A program made the translations under genes and the position numbers. Shown here piece after piece: positions 45,234 through 53,395 of a stretch of DNA of 64,000 bases (positions are counted from its first letter, which is position 1; each line of letters begins with the position of its first letter). The notes beneath the pieces are model-generated. The model had not been told where the DNA came from, made no database searches, and was given only the letters and a program-made list of their open reading frames with translations. Origin of the DNA: Ochrobactrum sp. Marseille-Q0166 (lineage in GTDB: Bacteria; Pseudomonadota; Alphaproteobacteria; Rhizobiales; Rhizobiaceae); the NCBI RefSeq assembly GCF_014397025.1, contig NZ_JACJUO010000001.1, forward strand, positions 978,501 to 1,042,500, given 5' to 3'.

Positions 45234-46424
45234 ATGTCAGCCATCGGCGGAGACTTTGGTGCCTGGGTCACTGGAAGTGAGCAAGGGCAGCGCCTCAAGA
45301 AAAAGAAGCGTTTTGTCAGGCTGGTGTTCGTCTTTTTCATTGTTCTTGTGGTGTGGTCTTATCTTGCCTTGTTGGACGAAGTTTCCAACGGGACTGGCAA
45401 GGTTGTGCCGACATCGCAAGAGCAGGTTATTCAATCACTTGAAGGTGGTGTTGTCGCAAGTCTCATGGTGCGTCAGGACGATGTTGTAGAGCCGGGGCAG
45501 ATATTGGCCCAACTTGATCCGACGGTTACCGAGTCCAGCGTGCAGGAGAGCGCAGCAAAATATCGGGCCGCTCTTGCAAGCTCAGCACGGCTGAGTGCAG
45601 AAGTTAGTCAGGCCGAATTGAAGTTCTCACCTGAGCTTGATGGGTTTCCCTTGCTTAAGGCCTCAGAAATACAATTGTTCGAAGCACGCAAACAAAGTCT
45701 TATGGAGGCTTTGTCTTGGATCACAGAATCCAAGCAGTTGGTTCAGGATGAATTGAACATCAGTCAGTCGCTGACGAAAATGGGCGCAGCCAGCAATGTT
45801 GAAGTTATTCGTTTGAAGCGGCAGCTTGTCGAATTGCAGCTCAAGGAAACAGAGATTCGGTCGGATTACATTGTTCAGGCGCGTGAAGAGCTTGCCAAAG
45901 CAAATGCGGAAGTTGAATCGCTTTCATCTGTCATTCGAGGCCGTACCGATGCCCTCACGCGTCTAACATTACGCTCACCGGTACGCGGTATCGTCAAGAA
46001 TATTGAAGTGGCCACTATTGGAGGCGTTGTGCCGCCGAATGGTAAACTGATGGTGATTGTGCCGCTGGATGAACAATTGCTGATAGAGACGCGCATTTCG
46101 CCACGGGACATTGCATATATTCATCCAGATCAGCGTGCGACTGTTAAGATTACGGCTTATGATTATTCAATCTACGGTGGCCTCGAAGGGAAGGTAGTCA
46201 GCATTTCCGCAGATACGATCCAAGACGAGACCAAGCCTGAGAACTATTACTACCGCGTTTTCATTAAGACCGAAAAAGACGCGCTTCTAAACAAGAACGA
46301 GCAACGCTTTCCGATCGTTCCCGGCATGGTGGCGACAGTAGACATTCACACTGGAAGCAAGACGGTCTTTGATTATCTGGTTAAGCCATTGAACAGAGCA
46401 AGCGAGGCTCTTCGAGAGCGATAA
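45234..46424 (+). CDS. Type I secretion membrane-fusion protein (HlyD/LapC family)
   Basis: A 396-residue HlyD-type adaptor. A short basic cytoplasmic N-terminus (KKKKRFVRLV) precedes one transmembrane helix (about 27-45). The lipoyl half-motif VIQSLEGGVVASLMVRQDD follows, then a long coiled-coil (about 90-230, Glu/Lys/Leu-rich), the second half (LTLRSPVRGIVKNIEVATIG) and a beta-barrel ending PGMVATVDIHTGSKTVFDYL. It completes the tolC-ABC-MFP export set for the adhesin. GGGAG precedes the ATG. Confidence 0.93.
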   Translation: MSAIGGDFGAWVTGSEQGQRLKKKKRFVRLVFVFFIVLVVWSYLALLDEVSNGTGKVVPTSQEQVIQSLEGGVVASLMVRQDDVVEPGQILAQLDPTVTESSVQESAAKYRAALASSARLSAEVSQAELKFSPELDGFPLLKASEIQLFEARKQSLMEALSWITESKQLVQDELNISQSLTKMGAASNVEVIRLKRQLVELQLKETEIRSDYIVQAREELAKANAEVESLSSVIRGRTDALTRLTLRSPVRGIVKNIEVATIGGVVPPNGKLMVIVPLDEQLLIETRISPRDIAYIHPDQRATVKITAYDYSIYGGLEGKVVSISADTIQDETKPENYYYRVFIKTEKDALLNKNEQRFPIVPGMVATVDIHTGSKTVFDYLVKPLNRASEALRER

Positions 46425-46446
46425 GGAAAGCGACGCCAAACTAAGA

Positions 46447-46638
46447 TTATCTATTCTTCCACTCGTGGCGAATAACCAGATAAACGAGGGCGATAAAGGC
46501 AACCACAGCGAAAATGCTCGACGTGTAGAGCATCACGATGGCGTCGCCGATGCGTTCATTTGCCATCATCCAGCTTGCGAGTGACAGACCGCAAGCTAGG
46601 CCGAAAATCCACGTAATGAATATGATCAGTGCTTTCAT
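46447..46638 (-). CDS. Small two-helix membrane protein
   Basis: A 63-residue protein with two hydrophobic segments (about 3-24 and 34-57) and a charged C-terminus (RHEWKNR). GGAG with good spacing precedes the ATG. It lies convergent with the secretion operon, 22 bp from the HlyD gene. I do not recognise a family. Confidence 0.6.
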   Translation of the reverse strand: MKALIIFITWIFGLACGLSLASWMMANERIGDAIVMLYTSSIFAVVAFIALVYLVIRHEWKNR

Positions 46639-46694
46639 TTCGGCTCCACAATGTTGCGCTGCTGCGAAGATGAACCTGCAAATCAGCGGGCTAT

Positions 46695-47012
46695 TTATAG
46701 CGACATCAGATTTTGTACGATGTTGAGAACATAAACAGCGGCTTGTGCCAAGGCAGCAATAGCCGCTGCGGTCGCTGCGGCTTTGTTGAACTGCGTTGCC
46801 TTCACCCAGCCTTTATGATGCGAATCGAGGTTCGTTGCGACCTCATTGACCCATTCTTCAGATACTGTCCCGTCGGGCTTTCGCAGCTTTCTCGATGGTT
46901 TAATCGCAGGTACGTCAACACCTGCAGATCGCATCCAGAGAATACCCGCGGCGACGCCGGTTATAACAGACACCAGATGAAGGATGAGGAAAACAAAATT
47001 TAGATAAATCAT
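46695..47012 (-). CDS. Hypothetical membrane protein
   Basis: A 105-residue protein with an N-terminal hydrophobic helix (about 5-27), a polar middle (KPSRKLRKPDGTVSEEWVNE) and an Ala-rich C-terminal helix (about 78-103). It is on the same strand as the 63-residue gene, 56 bp upstream of it, and they may be co-transcribed. GGTGGT precedes the ATG. No known motif is seen. Its position between the secretion locus and the tRNA gene leaves an accessory origin possible. Confidence 0.6.
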   Translation of the reverse strand: MIYLNFVFLILHLVSVITGVAAGILWMRSAGVDVPAIKPSRKLRKPDGTVSEEWVNEVATNLDSHHKGWVKATQFNKAAATAAAIAALAQAAVYVLNIVQNLMSL

Positions 47013-47109
47013 ACCACCAACTCAGAACTCTCGTTGAGAGTTATAATAGTGCGATTGCTATATTGAGATTAAACTTTTCTCATAGCGGCGATATTTCGCA
47101 GGGGAAAGT

Positions 47110-47186
47110 TGGTAGCGGAGGACGGATTCGAACCGCCGACACAAGGATTATGATTCCTCTGCTCTAACCTACTGAGCTACTCCGCC
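47110..47186 (-). tRNA. tRNA-Met (anticodon CAU, elongator type)
   Basis: Read on the minus strand, a 77-base cloverleaf starts GGCGGAGTAGCTCAG. It has a D-arm AGCTCAGTAGGTTAGAGC, an anticodon loop ATCATAA (anticodon CAT), a T-arm with GGTTCGAATCC, a closing acceptor CTCCGCT and an encoded ACCA 3' end. The acceptor is paired G1-U72 and does not resemble the initiator. Ile2(CAU) genes start differently in this group. Confidence 0.95.
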
Positions 47187-47368
47187 ACACATTGCAGTGA
47201 AACAGTTTACAGCGCCGTTTCCAGCGTTTCCAGAACTGTGTTCTTGCAAGGAATGGCGGCGGTATATGTGGGGAATGAAACCCTGTCAAGCACTCTTCGC
47301 ATAGCTTTCGTCTTGTTTTCCACGTTTTGCGTAGATAAGTAACTAGCGGAAAGCAAAGGCTTAAGTTT

Positions 47369-48325
47369 ATGGCACCTCGTATTGCGGTTTTGGGTTGTGG
47401 CTATTGGGGCGGCAACCATATTCGTACCTTGAAGAGCCTCGGTGTGCTTCAGGGTGTTTCTGACGCCAATCCACAGAACGCGGAACGATTCGCTTCTGAG
47501 TTCGGTGTTCCCAACATTCCGGTCGATGAACTCTTCTCGCATCCTGATATTGATGGCATCGTTTTGGCGCTGCCTGCGCAGTTTCATGCGCAATATGCGA
47601 TCAGAGCCGTGAAGAATGGCAAAGACGTTCTGGTTGAAAAGCCGATCGCCCTGGAAGTTACTGACGCGGAAGCAGAGGTTGCAGCCGCACGCGAAAATGG
47701 TCGCGTTTTCATGGTCGGGCACATTCTGCGCTTCCATCCAGCGTTTGAAAAGCTGCTCGATATGGTGAAAAGCGGTGAGATTGGCGATGTTCGCTATGTA
47801 CATTCGCACCGTGTCGGTTTCGGCAAGTTCCATGACAAGTTCGATGCGCTCTGGGATCTCGCCCCCCACGACCTTTCGATGATCCTTGCCATCACCGGCG
47901 AAGAACCCTCGGCAGTTCGCGGCGAAGGTACAGCGATCATCGACAAGATCAGCGATTTTGCGCATGTACATCTCGAATTTCCGAGCGGCATTCGCGGACA
48001 TCTCTTCGCTTCCCGAATGAATTCTTATCGCGAGCGTCGTCTGAGTGTGACCGGAACCAAGGGTATGCTGGTCTTTGACGATGCCGAGCCCTGGGATCGC
48101 AAGCTTGCATTCTACAAGCACGAAGTCTGGCGCGAGAACGATCAGTGGGCGTTCAAATCGGTCGATCCGGTTTATATTCCCGTCGAAGAAGGGATGCCGC
48201 TGACGCGTGAATTGCAGCATTTCCTGCACTGTATCGAAACGCGCGAAAACCCGCGCACCGATGGGCAGGAAGCGATCAACGTATTGCGTATTCTGACCGA
48301 AGGATCGGTTAATCATTCCAGATAA
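47369..48325 (+). CDS. Gfo/Idh/MocA-family sugar-nucleotide oxidoreductase
   Basis: A 318-residue NAD(P)-dependent dehydrogenase. The Rossmann motif AVLGCGYWGGNHIRTLKSLG is at the N-terminus, the EKP motif in VLVEKPIALEV, and a C-terminal Gfo/Idh substrate domain with HDLSMILAITGE. Together with the downstream aminotransferase it resembles WbpB-WbpE pairs, which turn a UDP-N-acetylglucosaminuronate 3-OH into a 3-amino group. A cell-envelope sugar role is inferred. No acetyltransferase (WbpD) lies beside it. Confidence 0.85.
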   Translation: MAPRIAVLGCGYWGGNHIRTLKSLGVLQGVSDANPQNAERFASEFGVPNIPVDELFSHPDIDGIVLALPAQFHAQYAIRAVKNGKDVLVEKPIALEVTDAEAEVAAARENGRVFMVGHILRFHPAFEKLLDMVKSGEIGDVRYVHSHRVGFGKFHDKFDALWDLAPHDLSMILAITGEEPSAVRGEGTAIIDKISDFAHVHLEFPSGIRGHLFASRMNSYRERRLSVTGTKGMLVFDDAEPWDRKLAFYKHEVWRENDQWAFKSVDPVYIPVEEGMPLTRELQHFLHCIETRENPRTDGQEAINVLRILTEGSVNHSR

Positions 48326-48476
48326 TGCGCCTTTGACGGAAAACTCTGTCAAGCGGTGTTACGGGAATAGCAAAACTTTGAACGCTCCACCCATGGCAGA
48401 GCGGGGCGTGAAGGAATAAGAGAATTGTCGTGGATTCGCTGAGCATTCTCAGCAAACCAGATAAATTGGAGCCAAC

Positions 48477-49595
48477 ATGCAGTTCATTGATCTTGGAGCG
48501 CAACGCGCGCGTATCGAAGACCGTCTTAATGCCGCCGTTTCCAAGGTTGTTGCGGAAGGCCGTTATATTCTCGGTCCTGAAGTGGCGGAATTTGAAAAGA
48601 AGCTGGGTGAGTATCTGGGCGTGGAACATGTGATTGCCTGCGCCAACGGCACCGATGCGCTTCAGATGCCTTTGATGGCGCGCGGCATCGGCCCGGGCCA
48701 TGCGGTTTTCGTTCCGTCGTTCACGTTCGCTGCAACCGCTGAAGTTGTTGCCCTTGTCGGCGCAGAGCCGGTTTTCGTCGATGTCGATGCTGACACATAC
48801 AACATGAATGTGGAGCAGCTTGAAGCCGCCATTGCAGCTGTGCGCAAGGAAGGCCGTCTTGAGCCAAAGGCAATCATTCCCGTTGATCTGTTCGGTCTTG
48901 CTGCCGATTACAACCGCATCACTGCAGTTGCTGATCGCGAAGGCCTGTTTGTGATCGAAGATGCTGCACAGTCGATTGGCGGCAAGCGCGACAATGTCAT
49001 GTGCGGTGCTTTCGGACATGTCGGTGCGACGAGCTTCTATCCTGCCAAGCCGCTCGGCTGCTATGGCGATGGTGGTGCAATGTTCACCAATGACGCCGAA
49101 CTGGCTGACACGCTGCGCTCGGTGCTGTTCCACGGCAAGGGCGAAACGCAGTATGACAATGTTCGTATTGGCATCAATTCGCGTCTCGATACCATTCAGG
49201 CCGCTATTTTGCTGGAAAAGTTGGCGATCCTTGAAGACGAAGTGGAAGCGCGCGACCGTATTGCCAAGCGCTACAATGAGTTGCTCAAGGATGTGGTCAA
49301 GGTTCCGGGTCTGCCTGCTGGCAACCGTTCGGCCTGGGCACAGTATTCGATTGAAAGTGAAAACCGTGATGGTTTGAAGGCGCATCTTCAGGCATCTGGC
49401 GTTCCGTCGGTCATCTACTATGTGAAGCCGCTGCATCTGCAGACAGCGTACAAGCATTATCCGGTCGCACCGGGCGGCCTGCCTGTTTCGGAGGCGCTGC
49501 CTGAACGCATCCTCAGCCTGCCGATGCATCCTTATCTTTCGGAAGAAGATCAGGACAAGATCATTGGTGCGATCCGTGGTTTCCACGGCAAATAA
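48477..49595 (+). CDS. DegT/DnrJ/EryC1/StrS-family sugar aminotransferase
   Basis: A 372-residue PLP-dependent aminotransferase acting on a nucleotide keto-sugar (WbpE-like). Motifs include ACANGTDALQMPLMARGIGP for cofactor phosphate binding, IEDAAQSIGGKRDN, and the PLP-lysine region SFYPAKPLGCYGDGG. It begins about 150 bp after the oxidoreductase gene on the same strand. The acceptor sugar cannot be identified; UDP-2,3-diamino-type sugars are likely. A good GGAG site precedes the ATG, and a strong terminator follows. Confidence 0.9.
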   Translation: MQFIDLGAQRARIEDRLNAAVSKVVAEGRYILGPEVAEFEKKLGEYLGVEHVIACANGTDALQMPLMARGIGPGHAVFVPSFTFAATAEVVALVGAEPVFVDVDADTYNMNVEQLEAAIAAVRKEGRLEPKAIIPVDLFGLAADYNRITAVADREGLFVIEDAAQSIGGKRDNVMCGAFGHVGATSFYPAKPLGCYGDGGAMFTNDAELADTLRSVLFHGKGETQYDNVRIGINSRLDTIQAAILLEKLAILEDEVEARDRIAKRYNELLKDVVKVPGLPAGNRSAWAQYSIESENRDGLKAHLQASGVPSVIYYVKPLHLQTAYKHYPVAPGGLPVSEALPERILSLPMHPYLSEEDQDKIIGAIRGFHGK

Positions 49596-49616
49596 GCCTG
49601 ATTTATCAGGGATTGA

Positions 49617-49643
49617 GAAAAGCCCGGCGCAAGCCGGGTTTTT
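49617..49643. terminator. Terminator after the DegT aminotransferase
   Basis: AAAAGCCCGGC, GCAA, GCCGGGTTTTTCT directly downstream of the aminotransferase gene. Confidence 0.88.
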
Positions 49644-49697
49644 CTATTGGAGTGTCCTTTGGGTCTCCAACAGGGCACACGCCGCTCTAATGGTTTT

Positions 49698-49747
49698 TTC
49701 GCACTATTCTACGCAAAGGCGCTACGCAGTTTTGCTGGAAGTGCTTT
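49698..49747. repeat. Palindromic repeat, family C, copy 2
   Basis: About 50 bp of the form CGCACTATTCTACGCAAAGGCG...GCAGTTTTGCTGGAAGTGCTTT, related to 15964-16016. It overlaps the 3' end of the AbrB-family gene, providing its stop codon and the last residues (TSSKTA). Confidence 0.6.
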
Positions 49748-50849
49748 GCCGTTTCGCAATGCGGGAAGCAACGAAACGGGCAATTGCCGGACCAGCAAGC
49801 AGCACGATGAAAAAGCGGCTGGTTTGCATGGCGATGATAAACGGCAGGTCAACATTGCTCGATGCTGCAATAATGGCCACGGTGTCTGCACCACCGGGAC
49901 TGGTGGCGAGGTAAGCGGTGAGGGGATCAAGGTCCAGCACATGCCCAAGTGCCATGCCGAACAATCCGCAGACGGCTATCAGAACAAGGGTTGACCCAAG
50001 CACTGCAGGGAAGGCGCGTGCTGCGTGTGCAATGATTGTGCGCGTAAAGCCAAGACCTATGCGCCAGCCAATGGAGATATAGCTTCCTGCCAGCAACCAT
50101 GGCGGCAGATCAATCACCATCAGGCCCAAATCTTGCAACAAGGCACCAAGCGCGAGTGGCACGAGCATTGATCCGGTTGGAATGCGTGATATTTGGCCGA
50201 GATAAGCACCGCAGACGATCAAGGCGAGTGTCGGGCCGAGTGTGTTCCAGTGAATTGCAGGAAACCACTCTACGGCGGCGGGAGCAACCGTTTTGATATC
50301 GGCGGTAAACATGACCACAAGCGAAGCGGTCGTTGCCACCAGCACCACACGCAAATATTGCATGAAGGCGATCAGCCGTGCATCAGACCCGAAGGATTCG
50401 GCCATAAGCACGATTGCCGTTGCAGCTCCCGGCGAAACACCCCAGACGGCGGTTGTCCCAGGCAGAACGCGGAAACGGGCCAGAGAATAACCGATTGTAG
50501 TGCTGGCGAGCAGCGTAAAGCCTGTCGAAAACAGGATGATCGGCAGATGTTGTCCCATATTGCTGAAGAATTCAGCCGTCATGGCACGCGCGATCAAAAG
50601 ACCGACAATTGCCTGTGCAAGAAGCGAGAAATGCTTGTGAACCTTAATCGCGCTTTCGCGTGACGCCAGCGTAATCGCTCCAAGCATCGCGCCGAGAAGA
50701 AACGCAGCCGGCAGCCCCAGCCATTCGCCGATAAAGATGAAAAAGGCAGATGCTATCAGCAGCAAGCCCCATTGGACTGGCTTTGGGATATGACTGACCG
50801 TATATTTATCGCGGGTCTTTTCGTGCCCGGGGAGAACGGGTTTTTGCAT
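49722..50849 (-). CDS. AbrB-family (PF05145) membrane transporter/regulator
   Basis: A 375-residue integral membrane protein with about ten hydrophobic helices in two similar halves. It is the 'AbrB duplication' family sometimes labelled ammonia monooxygenase. Characteristic segments are LPAAFLLGAMLGAITLASRE and ATSPGGADTVAIIAASSNVD (the second-half PGG motif), with the first-half counterpart VWGVSPGAATAIVLMAESFG. Function in this group is poorly established; transport of small organic compounds is suspected. Its C-terminus lies in a family C repeat. Confidence 0.85.
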   Translation of the reverse strand: MQKPVLPGHEKTRDKYTVSHIPKPVQWGLLLIASAFFIFIGEWLGLPAAFLLGAMLGAITLASRESAIKVHKHFSLLAQAIVGLLIARAMTAEFFSNMGQHLPIILFSTGFTLLASTTIGYSLARFRVLPGTTAVWGVSPGAATAIVLMAESFGSDARLIAFMQYLRVVLVATTASLVVMFTADIKTVAPAAVEWFPAIHWNTLGPTLALIVCGAYLGQISRIPTGSMLVPLALGALLQDLGLMVIDLPPWLLAGSYISIGWRIGLGFTRTIIAHAARAFPAVLGSTLVLIAVCGLFGMALGHVLDLDPLTAYLATSPGGADTVAIIAASSNVDLPFIIAMQTSRFFIVLLAGPAIARFVASRIAKRQSTSSKTA

Positions 50850-50945
50850 CGCGCTTTTTCCCTACAACCAGTAAAGGTGAGAATGCAAACGCGTTTTTCC
50901 CTGGGGCATATATGCCGCGAGAAGAAACTCTCGCGGCGGATGCCA

Positions 50946-51539
50946 TCAGAGGATGGTTCCGAATTCCATGCTGACAGGTTCGATCAAAGACAGAAATGCA
51001 TCGCAGTCCGCATTACCGTGCCAGTTTGCGCAGATTTCGCTTGCGGTGGTCTGGTTGTCGGCGAAGGCCAGATCAACAAATGTTCCATCCGCGAGCTTAA
51101 CGAGGTGCTGTGCTTGCCAACCCGCTTGAAGCGAAAGGTGGTTGCTCACCATCGCTGTATAGGCGTCTCGCATGGCTTGTTCGTCTGCACCCGATTTCAA
51201 TCGGAAGTGCCCGAGCTCTAAGCCGTTGCCTGATGAGGCCATCTGCGGCGGCGTCATGGCTTTGTAATGGCCTATCGAAACCATCTGTTTCAAGGTTGCT
51301 CTAAAGGCGGCAAATTCAGGTGCCGTGCCAACGAGTTTTGCTGCGGCCTGCGCATCATCCAGCGTTAACCACGAAACAAGATCAACCCGATCATCTGCAT
51401 CCGTTGTGCCGGTAAATGGCATCCAGGCGATGAAGCCAGGAAGGGCGCTGATTTGTTCACGTGCACGCGCGCGCTCTTTGTCGGCGCTGGTTATGTCATT
51501 GACCTTGTAGGTGACGATTTCGAAGTATGGTGCGTTCAC
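50946..51539 (-). CDS. Two-domain dimeric alpha/beta-barrel protein (NIPSNAP/ABM-like)
   Basis: A 197-residue protein with two related ferredoxin-like halves. The first begins APYFEIVTYKVNDITSADKE and the second GNGLELGHFRLKSGADEQAM. Such barrels occur in ABM/NIPSNAP/stress-response families. I place the start at a GTG at 51539 because AGGAG lies upstream and the protein proper starts there; the longer frame is an artefact. It is divergent from a WYL regulator across 85 bp, which probably controls it. The function is unknown. Confidence 0.75.
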   Translation of the reverse strand: MNAPYFEIVTYKVNDITSADKERARAREQISALPGFIAWMPFTGTTDADDRVDLVSWLTLDDAQAAAKLVGTAPEFAAFRATLKQMVSIGHYKAMTPPQMASSGNGLELGHFRLKSGADEQAMRDAYTAMVSNHLSLQAGWQAQHLVKLADGTFVDLAFADNQTTASEICANWHGNADCDAFLSLIEPVSMEFGTIL

Positions 51540-51624
51540 GAAAAAAACTCCTGTGTGTTTGGCGTGTTGCACATACACGAAACCCCTGACAGTTTTTGTC
51601 AGGGGTGTGCTATAGGCTTGGCGC

Positions 51625-52302
51625 ATGAAAACACTGCGCCTCTTTTCTCTGCTCGATAGACTTCGTTCCGCTTCCATGCCTGTTTCGGCGGAGGCACTTG
51701 CTGCCATGCTGGAAGTGTCACCGCGCACGATTTACCGGGATATGGCGACGCTGGCCGCAATGGGTGCGCCGGTCAGAGGCGAAGCGGGATTGGGCTATCA
51801 GCTTGAGAAGGGGTACTTTCTGCCGCCGCTTCACTTTGATGCGGATGAGCTGGAAGCCATCATGCTTGGTGTCAGACTGGTTATGGCGCGCGGTGATGGT
51901 GATCTTAGCGCGGCAGCCCAACGCGTCTCGGGGAAAATCAGTTCAACGATGCAGGCCGAAGCAGGTGACCGCTATAAAACCCTGCCGCTGAGAGCTGTAT
52001 CGAAAATGACCGAGGAAAACAGCAAGGCTAACCTGCATCTCTCATTTTTGCGGCGCGCGGTTCGTGATCGTGTGGTTGTCAAACTGGAATATAAGGACTT
52101 GCGGGATAAAACGACCGAACGAAGCGTGAGGCCGCTTGGACTAACCATGTTTGATGCCGTCTGGCTTTTGACCGGATGGTGTGAAAACCGTAACGATTTC
52201 AGAAATTTCCGTCTCGACCGGATCAGTAAGGTCGAAGCGGCCGGCCGGGTGTTTCGACATCAGAAGGGGCAGCGCTTCGAGGACTATCTGCTAACGCTTT
52301 AA
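51625..52302 (+). CDS. YafY-type HTH/WYL-domain transcriptional regulator
   Basis: A 225-residue regulator with an N-terminal HTH_11 domain (LAAMLEVSPRTIYRDMATLA, about 20-50) and a C-terminal WYL-type ligand-binding domain. The classic WYL triad is weakly present, but the segment EYKDLRDKTTERSVRPLGLT and the RNFRLDRI motif fit the family. It lies divergent from the barrel-protein gene, the common arrangement for YafY regulators and their target. The intervening 85 bp hold an 8-base dyad CCCTGACA/TGTCAGGGG near 51586-51607. Confidence 0.87.
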   Translation: MKTLRLFSLLDRLRSASMPVSAEALAAMLEVSPRTIYRDMATLAAMGAPVRGEAGLGYQLEKGYFLPPLHFDADELEAIMLGVRLVMARGDGDLSAAAQRVSGKISSTMQAEAGDRYKTLPLRAVSKMTEENSKANLHLSFLRRAVRDRVVVKLEYKDLRDKTTERSVRPLGLTMFDAVWLLTGWCENRNDFRNFRLDRISKVEAAGRVFRHQKGQRFEDYLLTL

Positions 52303-52316
52303 AAATAGAAAAGGCG

Positions 52317-52352
52317 CGGCCTCCTCTCGGAAAGCCGGGCCTTTCAAATGAA
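52317..52352 (+). terminator. Terminator-like stem after the WYL regulator
   Basis: AAAGGCGCGGC and GCCGGGCCTTT can pair with one mismatch, about 10 bases after the stop codon. The remaining 120 bp before fliJ hold nothing recognisable. Confidence 0.55.
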
Positions 52353-52470
52353 TTTCGGCTGTCTTTTATCCAAGACGGCTCAAGATGCTAACGCATTACG
52401 CCTTGAAAAAGTTCAATCCCCAAATGGACTTAACCAAAGCTCCATGAGTCGGCCTCATAGGGGTTTGATA

Positions 52471-52863
52471 TTAGCCAATCATCGCACGACGATGGTTGAG
52501 CGGGCGCTCGACGATTTCGCGGGGTGCCTTGACGCCGTCACGTTCTTCCAGCGCTTCTGCTTTGGCGAGGTCCGCCTCGGCGACAACCAGTTCTGCTTCG
52601 GCGGCTTCTTTCTGCTGCATCAGATCGCGAATCGAACCAAAAAGATTGTCGCGACGCTGACGTGCAGCCTTCGCAAAGGTCGGATAGGCGAAATGATTGA
52701 TGTCAGTGATGCCTGCCTTCTTTTCTTCCGACAGAATTTGGGCGTCGAGTTCTCCGGCCATTCGTTCGAACTCACCCATCATCAGATCAAGTTGACCCAG
52801 TTGACGGCGCTTTTCCTTCACCTGGAACAATTTCAGCCTGACGAGGCTTTCACGTGGCTTCAT
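52471..52863 (-). CDS. fliJ: Flagellar export chaperone FliJ
   Basis: A 130-residue, almost fully helical, charged coiled-coil protein with KPRESLVRLKLFQVKEKRRQ at the N-terminus and a Glu/Ala-rich C-terminal helix. This matches the alphaproteobacterial FliJ, which couples export substrates and the FliI ATPase in the flagellar type III apparatus. AAGGAG with eight-base spacing selects the ATG at 52863 over longer frames. It is divergent from ctrA, as known in Rhizobiales, far from other flagellar genes. Its promoter shares the ctrA upstream region, so cell-cycle control is plausible. Confidence 0.82.
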   Translation of the reverse strand: MKPRESLVRLKLFQVKEKRRQLGQLDLMMGEFERMAGELDAQILSEEKKAGITDINHFAYPTFAKAARQRRDNLFGSIRDLMQQKEAAEAELVVAEADLAKAEALEERDGVKAPREIVERPLNHRRAMIG

Positions 52864-53395
52864 ACGCAATACTCCTTGAACACCAACCAGCTTTCTAAAT
52901 GTTGGGGCGTTCCCCCCGACTTTATTAACAGGCATATATGCGAGCGATTTTCCCGCATTATGCCGTGAAATCCGTTGCATTGCCTGGCTTTTCAGGGCTT
53001 CGGCTCTGCCACCAATTTTAAGAACAGCCTCAATAAGCGAAACAAAAAGTTAAGATTTCGCCCTTTTGGTAACCATTCCTTTACCGGCAACGTTAATCAT
53101 ACGCATTAGGAATTAAGGCTCGGTAAATATGGTGTGGTTTTTGAGTAACAGGTGAAAGCTAGAGTCAAATGAATCACTTAAGACATTTTCTTAATGTGAT
53201 TCATGAGTATCGAGTGAGTACAAGAATTGCTTATGATTCAGTTGGATATGGTTTTTTTCTCATACGTTAAGAATTAGGCTTGCCAACCGGAATCATATTT
53301 TGTTAACCATTTGCAGGCACCTTCATATTCAGGCAACGACAGTTCCGTCAGCTGCCGTGAGGGAAAACTGGTCAGCGGCGGAAAGGGGATAAGAT
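52864..53395. promoter_or_regulatory. fliJ/ctrA divergent regulatory region with GANTC cluster
   Basis: A 532-bp gene-free region. Five GANTC (CcrM methylation) sites occur at 53162, 53171, 53198, 53235 and 53290, far more than the about one per 256 bp expected by chance. A TTAACCAT CtrA half-site is at 53303-53310, and TTAA-N7-TAAA lies at 53113-53127. An inverted repeat AATCAC..TTAA/TTAA..GTGATT spans 53172-53201. All this suggests methylation- and CtrA-dependent promoters, as known for Caulobacter ctrA. Confidence 0.7.

Noticed and set aside
34178..47186. Genomic island integrated at tRNA-Met
   Set aside because: The 3' end of the tRNA faces the adhesin locus, but I see no integrase and no second copy of the tRNA 3' end near 34 kb, so I do not call attachment sites.
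47207..49586. Long minus-strand open frames opposite the Gfo/Idh/MocA and DegT genes
   Set aside because: The plus-strand frames carry clear enzyme motifs; the opposite frames have no recognisable domains and overlap fully.
53178..53194. TTAA-N9-TTAA upstream of ctrA as a CtrA box
   Set aside because: The spacing is nine rather than seven bases; listed only as part of an inverted repeat.
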